Assembly: GCA_015063125.1 (NCBI GenBank)
Contig: SUTB01000005.1
Span: 1-64,000 of the forward strand
Source of the DNA: Thermoplasmata archaeon
GTDB lineage: Archaea; Thermoplasmatota; Thermoplasmata; Methanomassiliicoccales; Methanomethylophilaceae
Reading direction: 5' to 3'
DNA: 64,000 nucleotides
Part shown: positions 58,138-64,000 of the stretch, piece by piece
Layout: each line of letters opens with the position of its first letter
Numbering within the stretch: position 1 is the first letter of the stretch
The notes under the pieces: generated by a model
Told to the model about the DNA's origin: nothing
Databases searched by the model: none
What the model saw: only the letters and a program-made list of their open reading frames with translations
Made by a program: the position numbers and the translations under genes

Positions 58138-59132
58138 TCGTAAAGGACCCGGACGCCATCCCCGACAAGTGGGGGAAGAGGCCTTCGGAACGTACGGTCG
58201 GAGAGCTGCTGAGAGGCGGCGTTATCATTCTTGACAAGCCCTCTGGCCCCACGTCGCATCAGGCGACGGCATGGGTGAGGGATGCTCTGAAGGTTGACAG
58301 GGTCGGCCACGGAGGGACGCTCGATCCGTACGTGAGCGGGGTGCTCCCGGTGACCCTAGGTAAGGCCACGCGTCTTACCGATATCGTCCTGTCCTCCGAC
58401 AAGGAGTACATCTGCCTGATGAGGCTGCACGGCGACCGTCCGGAGAAAAGGATCAGTGAGGTCTTCGCGGAGTTCGTCGGGAAGATCTACCAGCTGCCGC
58501 CTGTGAGATCATCGATTAAGCGCCAGCTGAGAATCAGGACCATCAAGGAGCTCGAGGTCCTGGACATCAGGGGAAGGGACATCCTCTTCAGGATGGCCTG
58601 CGACGCCGGAACGTATGCAAGAACTCTGTGCGTCGATATCGGGGACGTTCTGGGCTGCGGAGCCAACATGGTGGAGCTCAGGAGGTCCAGGTCGGGCAAG
58701 ATGACCGAGGATCGTGCACACATCCTTCAGGACATCAAGGACGCGTACGTGTTGTGGCAGCAGAACGGCCGCGAGGAATGGCTCAGGAGCATGATACTCC
58801 CGATGGAGGTGCTGGTGGAGCCCCTGCCGAAGATCGTCGTGAAAGCGACGGCCGTCGATGCCGTCTGCCACGGTGCGGACCTGAACATCTCGGGTATACA
58901 CATGCTCGACGAGGACGTCAGGAAGAACGCACTCGTAGCGATGATGACCGCCCGCGGAGAGCTCATCGCCATCGGAAGGATGGCCATGTCTACATCCAAG
59001 ATAATGGCGACGTCACAAGGCAAGGCCGTCGATACCGAGAGAGTCTTCATGGACGAGGGCCATTACCCCCGCATGTGGAAGTACTCCACGGACCTGGAAG
59101 AGCTGAAGGAAGAACCCCATTTCCCCGAATGA
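58134..59132 (+). CDS. cbf5: tRNA/rRNA pseudouridine synthase Cbf5 (dyskerin)
   Basis: A 332-residue TruB-family enzyme with the catalytic aspartate D64 in VGHGGTLDPYVSGVL, the KPSGPTSHQ motif and a C-terminal PUA domain (about residues 250-325). With Nop10, Gar1 and L7Ae it uses H/ACA guide RNAs, and alone it modifies tRNA U55. Last clear member of the ribosomal/secY transcript; no terminator hairpin is evident downstream. Confidence 0.96.
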   Translation: MIVKDPDAIPDKWGKRPSERTVGELLRGGVIILDKPSGPTSHQATAWVRDALKVDRVGHGGTLDPYVSGVLPVTLGKATRLTDIVLSSDKEYICLMRLHGDRPEKRISEVFAEFVGKIYQLPPVRSSIKRQLRIRTIKELEVLDIRGRDILFRMACDAGTYARTLCVDIGDVLGCGANMVELRRSRSGKMTEDRAHILQDIKDAYVLWQQNGREEWLRSMILPMEVLVEPLPKIVVKATAVDAVCHGADLNISGIHMLDEDVRKNALVAMMTARGELIAIGRMAMSTSKIMATSQGKAVDTERVFMDEGHYPRMWKYSTDLEELKEEPHFPE

Positions 59133-59191
59133 ATGTCAGTTTTTGTTTTATTCAGAGGGGGCACACATTTGTTTCAATGATTTTGCCAATC

Positions 59192-59232
59192 GTAAATTTT
59201 ACGTGCATAAAATTTACGGGCATAAAATTTAC
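59192..59232. repeat. Three copies of TAAAATTTAC
   Basis: TAAAATTTAC occurs at 59208-59217 and 59223-59232 (15 bp apart) and inverted as GTAAATTTTA at 59192-59201, all perfect, in the 200-bp gap after cbf5. The arrangement is a palindrome plus a third half site, as in operator clusters, and sits about 100 nt upstream of the next gene. The rest of the gap holds only a CTTTATC box at 59299. Confidence 0.6.
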
Positions 59233-59333
59233 AAGCGGCAAATTATTTGTGCGATGTTGAAACGCATGAACGGGAACATCCCGTCCCGCGACCAACTTCT
59301 TTATCCCACCTAGCCGATTATCGGTCGATCGTC

Positions 59334-59672
59334 ATGTCGCTTTTCGAGAAGAGGATGCAGGTGTACGGACCGGAACAGGTCCAGGTAGGTCAGTTCGACC
59401 CTACCGCCGACGGTTTCTACCGCAACGTGGTGACCATCCCCCTGACGGTCAAACCCAACCATGTGCTGTACGTGAAGGTCACATCGGACAATCCTGTCGA
59501 CGTGGTCGTCGCCAGGGACAACGGCTCTGCCGTTCAGCACAAGGACAGGCAGAAGGATGTCACCATGGGCCCGTATCCGACGGAGAAGGCCAAGAGCATG
59601 GGGATAATAGTCGGAGTGTTCCGCGGCGACATCGCCAACGCGACGATCGAGGCATGGATGGAGAGGAAATGA
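59334..59672 (+). CDS. Conserved protein of unknown function
   Basis: A 112-residue protein without membrane helices or a signal peptide; predicted beta-rich (VTIPLTVKPNHVLYVKVTSDNPVDVVVAR, split by turns). I do not recognise the family. The start at 59334 is chosen from codon pattern and a CTTTATC box about 30 nt upstream. Its stop overlaps the start of a multi-helix membrane protein (ATGA), so the two are coupled and may act together at the membrane. Confidence 0.75.
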   Translation: MSLFEKRMQVYGPEQVQVGQFDPTADGFYRNVVTIPLTVKPNHVLYVKVTSDNPVDVVVARDNGSAVQHKDRQKDVTMGPYPTEKAKSMGIIVGVFRGDIANATIEAWMERK

Positions 59673-60766
59673 GCTCCGAGAAGGTCAAGGGATTCTCGTT
59701 CACTGGCGATTCCAGGAGGATATCGCTCATGAGGCGTTCCGACAGGAACACTCTGGTGCTGTTCATCTTCCTGTTCATAGTCTCTGCTGCCGCGTACATC
59801 TACATGACGTTCATAGAGGGGAGGTACACCGTCTATGCCGGCATGCCCATACTAGCAGTGCCATTCTTCGTGGTGGGCCTGATCTTCTACGTGGTCAACC
59901 GCAGGTATTACGCCGGGCTGTTCATCATCGGGTTATCCGTGATCGCGTTCTTCGTCCTGCCGTACAGCGTCCTGTTCATCCTGTACCTGCTGGTCTGTGC
60001 CGAGGGCGTGGCCACCATGGTGGAGATCATACAGAGGATGATCTTCTACAGGATCATGTCCACTGTGGAGAGGGTCAACATCAAGAAGAAGATGACCTTC
60101 ATGGACAGGGTCGTCGTGTTCTTCTTCAACATCCCCGTCGACCTGGACACCAGGAACCTGCTCATCGACAGGAACGTCTCCAGGAACAAGCTACCCTGGA
60201 AGGACATGGCCTACACGATGATGCTTGCACTCCTGTTCTGCATGTTCATATGGATCTACATGTTCCTGAACCCGTCGTTCTCCCCTGAGACGCACGGTGT
60301 CCCGATATACACGTTCACGATCATACTCTACCTGTCCATGGCCGTGATGCCCTGGACCATCTTCAGCTCGCTGAACGTGAGGATCGGTACCGAGTACAGG
60401 GACTTCAGTCTGTACTCTGGATTCCTTGAGACATTCAAGAGGATGTTCCTGCCGGTGTTCGCTGCGATAATATTCCTGGGGATCGCCCTTACGGCGGATG
60501 CCAACAGCCTGTACTACATCGGCATGTCCCTGCTGATGATCGTGGCGATGATAGTGTTCACTTCCGTGATGTACTACACCAGCAACGAGATGGTGGTGGT
60601 GAACGACATCCTGGACAAATGGGGGGACTTCCAGCCTACCGAGATGTATTCGGGTTATTCCCCCAAAGAGGCGAGGTCGACCCTGGACGATGGGATCCCG
60701 GGAACTCCGAGAAGGGATCCCTCAGAATGCTTCCTGCCGGATCTCAGGGGTCGTAGCCGCCGCTGA
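59669..60766 (+). CDS. Multi-helix membrane protein of unknown function
   Basis: A 365-residue protein with about nine predicted helices in two blocks (residues 30-125 and 175-315) around a basic cytoplasmic loop (NIKKKMTFMDRVVV, then LLIDRNVSRNKLPW). No transporter or enzyme signature is recognised. Its C-terminal 8 codons overlap the 3' end of the convergent gene by 23 bp. Translationally coupled to the preceding 112-residue protein. Confidence 0.75.
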   Translation: MSSEKVKGFSFTGDSRRISLMRRSDRNTLVLFIFLFIVSAAAYIYMTFIEGRYTVYAGMPILAVPFFVVGLIFYVVNRRYYAGLFIIGLSVIAFFVLPYSVLFILYLLVCAEGVATMVEIIQRMIFYRIMSTVERVNIKKKMTFMDRVVVFFFNIPVDLDTRNLLIDRNVSRNKLPWKDMAYTMMLALLFCMFIWIYMFLNPSFSPETHGVPIYTFTIILYLSMAVMPWTIFSSLNVRIGTEYRDFSLYSGFLETFKRMFLPVFAAIIFLGIALTADANSLYYIGMSLLMIVAMIVFTSVMYYTSNEMVVVNDILDKWGDFQPTEMYSGYSPKEARSTLDDGIPGTPRRDPSECFLPDLRGRSRR

Positions 60767-61235
60767 ATTTCGGGTTGAGCTGTCCCGGTGCGTTCAGGGA
60801 GCTTATGATGGGCATGAAGACCTGTCCCGACGACATGCCGGGCGTCTTGTTCAGACCGATGATTTCGGGCTCATGGTAGTTGGTGATGATGACCTGATAC
60901 CTCTGGATGTCGTCCTCGATCTGGACCACGGGGACCTCCAGTGCCTTCAGGGTATCCAGGACGGTGTCAGCCATGGCTTGGATCTCCTCGGGGGTGATCT
61001 CGTCCTTGAGCCTTATGAAGAATGTGTGCTCAAGGCTCTCAGCGTTGAAGATGTACTCGACATCGGAGTCCGTGAGGATCTCCTTGAACCTCTTGCCCTT
61101 GTCGTCCTCCGGCGCCAGTTCGAGCATGCGCTTCTTCCATGTCACCGGTATGTCCAGGTAGATTGCCTCCGTTCCGAGTATCTTCCACATGTTTCGTAGA
61201 ATGGCAAGGGGGTATTTGTAACGTCGGGTGGACAT
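60744..61235 (-). CDS. Conserved protein of unknown function
   Basis: A 163-residue soluble protein that I do not recognise; mixed alpha/beta with a central helical KDEITPEEIQAMADTVLDTL segment. The start at 61235 is suggested by a TTTAAATAC box at about 61261-61268; alternatives are 61250 and 61190. It is convergent with, and overlaps, the preceding membrane-protein gene. Confidence 0.65.
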   Translation of the reverse strand: MSTRRYKYPLAILRNMWKILGTEAIYLDIPVTWKKRMLELAPEDDKGKRFKEILTDSDVEYIFNAESLEHTFFIRLKDEITPEEIQAMADTVLDTLKALEVPVVQIEDDIQRYQVIITNYHEPEIIGLNKTPGMSSGQVFMPIISSLNAPGQLNPKFSGGYDP

Positions 61236-61408
61236 CTTTGGACGTCCCATCTTGAATAGTATTTAAAAGACATGAAATTAATAGACTTAAAATCATGTCA
61301 AATTGTGAAATTAATTACAATTTAATCAATGTTGATTATTTGTCAATCTATCTCAGTAGGTTCGATTTCAGATTCAGGGATTTGCAATTTTTGATAAATT
61401 TGTACGGT

Positions 61409-61454
61409 TATAACAGTACAAATTAAAAAAGAATTTAAATAGTGTACTGTTATA
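61409..61454 (+). promoter_or_regulatory. Inverted-repeat operator flanking the TATA box of the DUF4143 gene
   Basis: TATAACAGTACA (61409-61420) and its exact complement TGTACTGTTATA (61443-61454) bracket a 22-bp A/T-rich spacer that contains the TATA box (ATTTAAATAG, about 61432-61441). The ATG is at 61464. A related half site, ACAGTACA, occurs at 62985-62992 in the promoter of a small winged-helix gene. Confidence 0.65.
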
Positions 61455-61463
61455 TTATACCAT

Positions 61464-62684
61464 ATGGATGAGAAACTCGTACCACGTCCAGTTTACCAGG
61501 AGTTGCTTATGAGGTCGGTATCCACGCCGATGATCAAGGTTCTGGTGGGGATGAGGCGTACGGGCAAGTCCATGCTGATGAAGTTATTCCTTCAGGATCT
61601 GGTATCCTCAGGCATCGCCAGGTCCGCGATCTACTACCGTAAGTTCGACGATGAATTGGAAGAGGAGAGGCCCGATCTGCGTGGATTGATCGATGACGTC
61701 AGATCGAAGATCGATGTTGGCAAGGGGGCCTTTGTCCTTTTGGATGAGATGCAGGATATAGAAGGATGGGAACGGGCTGTGGAATCGTTCTACGAGGCGG
61801 GAGCAGACGTCTATATCACAGGATCCAATGCCACGATGCTATCATCGCAATTGGCCACCGGACTTTCGGGGAGATTCGTGGAGATCAATGTGTATCCTCT
61901 CACATTCAGGGAGTTCGTGGAATTCAGGAAGAACCGGGGTGACACATCCTGTGAAGACGAGCTCCTGAGGAGATTCCAGCAGACGGGTTCTCTTCCGGCG
62001 ATAGCACTGATGGACGAGGATGAGACCGATCTCATAGATATGATGCTCACGGGCATATTCAATACCGTCTTCGTGAAAGATGTGGTCCAGAGGAACGAGA
62101 TCAGGAACAGCGCTAAGATCTACAATCTCAATCGTTTTATGCTGCGCAATATCGGCGACAGGGTATCCGTGAGATCCGCGGCGGGATATCTAACCAGCAC
62201 AGCCACCAAGACAAACCCCGAAACGGTGGATTCATACATATCGATGTTAGAGGCAGCAATGCTCTTCTATCGTGCCAAAAGGATGGATTCCGGAACGAAG
62301 GACTATCTTCGCACCAGCGAGAAATTCTACAGCACCGACATCGGTATCAGGAACGTGCTCGTACCGCCTCATCCTGATGATATAGATGGGATTATGGAGA
62401 ACATAGTGTTCATGGAACTGAAGAAGAGATACGGGACGGTCTGTACATATGATGTGGATGGACGTGAGGTGGACTTTGCCGTATGGGCTCCTAAGCATAA
62501 GGCGTACTACCAGGTCTGTTCCGATATTACATCCATGGATACGCTGAAGAGGGAGCTCGCGCCGCTCAGGTCGATTGACGATAATTATCCGAAATACATC
62601 ATATGCAAGGGTAAAATCCCGTTTGATGATGTGGACGGTATAAGGATAGTGGACTACGATGATTGGGTAAAGGAACCGTATTGA
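61464..62684 (+). CDS. AAA_14/DUF4143 ATPase
   Basis: A 406-residue ATPase with Walker A GMRRTGKS at 29-36, Walker B VLLDEMQDIEGW, sensor ITGSNATMLS, the LSGRFVEINVYPLTFREF segment and a C-terminal nuclease-like DUF4143 domain (FMELKKRYG, GREVDFAVWAPKHKAYYQV). It is a standard member of the family, unlike the more divergent one at 33251. Often found in gut archaea in variable regions; role unknown. The AT-rich upstream 230 bp and its operator suggest a self-contained acquired unit. Confidence 0.93.
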   Translation: MDEKLVPRPVYQELLMRSVSTPMIKVLVGMRRTGKSMLMKLFLQDLVSSGIARSAIYYRKFDDELEEERPDLRGLIDDVRSKIDVGKGAFVLLDEMQDIEGWERAVESFYEAGADVYITGSNATMLSSQLATGLSGRFVEINVYPLTFREFVEFRKNRGDTSCEDELLRRFQQTGSLPAIALMDEDETDLIDMMLTGIFNTVFVKDVVQRNEIRNSAKIYNLNRFMLRNIGDRVSVRSAAGYLTSTATKTNPETVDSYISMLEAAMLFYRAKRMDSGTKDYLRTSEKFYSTDIGIRNVLVPPHPDDIDGIMENIVFMELKKRYGTVCTYDVDGREVDFAVWAPKHKAYYQVCSDITSMDTLKRELAPLRSIDDNYPKYIICKGKIPFDDVDGIRIVDYDDWVKEPY

Positions 62685-62695
62685 CAGGTTTCCCT

Positions 62696-62974
62696 TCAAT
62701 CATCCTGAAGGTTGTTGTACTCAGTACCTATCTCGCTCATCAGCCCGAGGACCTTGTCGCCTTTCTCAGTGAGGGAAATCGTCTTGGTGTTGTGCATGAG
62801 CGGACCCTTCTCCTCCAGCAGATGATGTCCGATGAGCTCGTTCAGTTCGTCTATGACGTTCTGTCCTTTGGTACCTAGATAATCGTAGATATCCGATTTC
62901 TTGCATGGACCCTTGTCATGCACGCAGGTGAGAATCAGATAGGCATACCTATCCAGAGGTAGCGGAACCTCCAT
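62696..62974 (-). CDS. Small winged-helix DNA-binding protein
   Basis: A 92-residue protein: helices LDRYAYLILTCVHD and KKSDIYDYLGTKGQNVIDELNELIG followed by a wing (KGPLMHNTKTISLTEKGDKVL), a MarR/PadR-like winged helix. The start at 62974 is favoured by a TTAAGTATT box at 62996-63004. The ACAGTACA site between box and start matches the operator of the convergent DUF4143 gene, making it a candidate repressor of both. Confidence 0.75.
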   Translation of the reverse strand: MEVPLPLDRYAYLILTCVHDKGPCKKSDIYDYLGTKGQNVIDELNELIGHHLLEEKGPLMHNTKTISLTEKGDKVLGLMSEIGTEYNNLQDD

Positions 62975-63108
62975 AACCAAGAACTGTACTGTCAATACTT
63001 AATCCTAATGTCAGTTTCCATTTTTATTAGAAACTGTAAAATACGATTCAAACACTATTTGGAATCGGAAGGACGGATTTTGTGTTCGGATCCGTCGGGA
63101 GTCTTTCA

Positions 63109-63534
63109 ATGGTTGAGCAAGTAACCAGTTCGATACCTATCGGCAAGAAGATTGACGACAGGGATAACATATGGGCGAATCCGCACACTTACGAAGATCT
63201 CCCGGAGGAGGTCAAGAGGTATCTCGCGGACAGGAGGAGCAGGACTGACGAGAAGACGACCCTGCAGAGGCTGGAGGGCAAGCATATCCTCAGCCTGATC
63301 GTGTATCTCAATTCCATGTCGCCAGTGACTAAAAGCGATATTTACAACGATGTCGCGAGGCACGCAAATATGGTCGCTAAGCTGAAGGCACTGGAGGACA
63401 TGGAACTGATACAGATATATTGCTCTGGAAGGACCAACACCAATATCGTCATCATCACTCAGAAGGGCAGGGAGGTGGCGGAGAGGATCTCTCGCATAGT
63501 GGATATAATCGACGGGAGAGAGGATCTAATCTGA
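63109..63534 (+). CDS. Winged-helix DNA-binding protein
   Basis: A 141-residue protein with a poorly structured N terminus of 45 residues and a C-terminal winged helix (LSLIVYLNSMSPVTKSDIYNDV, NMVAKLKALEDMELIQIY, TNIVIITQKGREVAERI). The KSDIY motif is shared with the small wHTH protein at 62696, so the two are related. The start may be ATG 63109 or GTG 63082. Target unknown. Confidence 0.75.
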   Translation: MVEQVTSSIPIGKKIDDRDNIWANPHTYEDLPEEVKRYLADRRSRTDEKTTLQRLEGKHILSLIVYLNSMSPVTKSDIYNDVARHANMVAKLKALEDMELIQIYCSGRTNTNIVIITQKGREVAERISRIVDIIDGREDLI

Positions 63535-63869
63535 TCTCTTCGGTTCTTTCTCTCCAGTTGCTTGTTCTTTTATTGTTAGTTTTCATCTTTTGCGAAATAT
63601 GAAAGGGTATTCCGTCTCGGGTTATGGTAGTAATTCGAGACCGTTCTAATACCGTATTACGATTGTTATGATTCGACCATGACTTTCGTTCCCGAGGGAG
63701 ATTAGGGGCCTGAGGGAATATGGATGGTCTTGCGGTAAAAGGCCCGCACAGATCCTTGATTAAGGGTAGGGATCAGTGTAGGACTAACCGAGGATTTTCG
63801 ACATCGCCCATCCATCCGGTGGGAACCCGATTCAGTGGCCGAGTAGCCGTTGAAAAGGAGAAATGAACA
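63535..63869 (+). other. Long structured leader region before a secreted-protein gene
   Basis: 335 bp without a convincing gene. A TTCTTTTATTG box at about 63563-63573 may start transcription near 63597, giving a leader of about 270 nt with several possible stems: GTCTCG/CGAGAC near 63617-63643, GGGCCT/AGGCCC (63706-63711/63740-63745) and GATCC/GGATC (63751-63755/63770-63774). A strong AAGGAG lies at 63855-63860. Confidence 0.4.
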
Positions 63870-64000
63870 ATGAATACAAAAGGAACAAAAATCCTGGCGG
63901 TCCTGGCTGTTCTGGCAATGGCATTCGCCGCGTTTGCTGTTATTGCGCCCGCAGAGATAGACGATGCGGCAGATGCAGACATGCCTTTGTCAGGGTATGT
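63870..64000 (+). CDS. Secreted or surface protein, N-terminal fragment (runs off the window)
   Basis: The first 43 residues are visible: MNTKGTKILAVLAVLAMAFA and following, a typical signal peptide (basic n-region, hydrophobic core, AxA-like cleavage region near APAE), then acidic mature sequence (EIDDAADADMP). AAGGAG precedes the start; an ATG 7 nt earlier is in a frame lacking a signal peptide. The mature protein cannot be classified from this fragment. Confidence 0.7.
   Translation, partial: MNTKGTKILAVLAVLAMAFAAFAVIAPAEIDDAADADMPLSGY

Noticed and set aside
63703-63845. Cobalamin riboswitch in the leader near the window end, suggested by a GGCCACTG-like B12 box on the minus strand
   Set aside because: The box is on the wrong strand for the downstream gene and the other conserved B12 riboswitch elements are not in order.
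1-64000. CRISPR array or prophage
   Set aside because: No set of regularly spaced 24-40 bp repeats, no cas genes and no phage structural genes were seen; the short repeats present are promoter-associated.

Overview
The window comes from a methanogenic archaeon of the order Methanomassiliicoccales (Thermoplasmatota) or a close relative. The evidence is an mtaC-mtaB methanol:corrinoid methyltransferase pair, an archaeal S10-spc-alpha ribosomal operon (S4e, L32e, L19e, SUI1, Rnp1), archaeal SecY/DUF106/Cbf5, RadB, Bud32, MptA and RaSEA, an isolated 5S rRNA gene away from 16S/23S, and archaeal TATA promoters about 26 nt upstream of either the start codon (leaderless) or the RNA 5' end. Shine-Dalgarno sites inside operons are typically GAGGTG. 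Species cannot be named from sequence alone.

Layout. 0.1-5.2 kb: a YgbA-like protein, tRNA-Pro, a Fic protein bracketed by tRNA-Pro and a tRNA-Pro fragment, the CCA-adding enzyme, and an ABC-2 transporter. 5.4-8.6 kb: gap-pgk, a small membrane protein and rdgB. 8.6-13 kb: bud32, then a group of membrane-stress-like genes (AIM24 family, zinc-ribbon proteins, SPFH protein). 13-16.8 kb: radB facing an isoprenoid operon (ipk-fni-idsA), a possible structured RNA and 5S rRNA. 17-21 kb: mtaCB and, divergent from it, a full-length transposase-like gene that seems to have lost its catalytic residues. 21-24 kb: hypC-nac, alaX, a zinc-ribbon membrane protein, an alaX fragment and a structured non-coding region. 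24-33 kb: bacterial-type AspRS, a BASS/ACR3 carrier, nitroreductase, an AT-rich wHTH plus frameshifted nucleotidyltransferase pair, gatCAB and a DUF2284 protein. 33-43 kb: DUF4143 ATPase, TPR protein, a gpx-ohrR unit with a bacterial-style OhrR operator, zinc-ribbon membrane protein, initiator tRNA-Met, SCP2, rnhB, mptA, PAS, a CDIN1-like nuclease, an FAD oxidoreductase and RaSEA. 43.3-59.1 kb: the ribosomal-protein operon with a structured leader, through secY, DUF106, cmk and cbf5. 59-64 kb: unknown membrane proteins, a second DUF4143 ATPase, two winged-helix proteins, and a secreted protein running off the end.

How genes work together: gap and pgk are adjacent steps of gluconeogenesis/glycolysis. 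ipk, fni and idsA make prenyl diphosphates for archaeal lipids by the alternative mevalonate route. A non-discriminating-looking AspRS plus GatCAB would form Asn-tRNA by transamidation. MptA supplies tetrahydromethanopterin synthesis (and, in archaea, feeds 7-deazaguanine synthesis), while RaSEA acts in archaeosine formation. MtaBC begins methanol-dependent methanogenesis. The most notable candidates for new biology are the transposase-derived protein beside mtaCB, the three-way-junction leader of the ribosomal operon, two structured RNA candidates, the gpx-ohrR cassette with its operator, and the small regulator/ATPase loci with matching inverted repeats.
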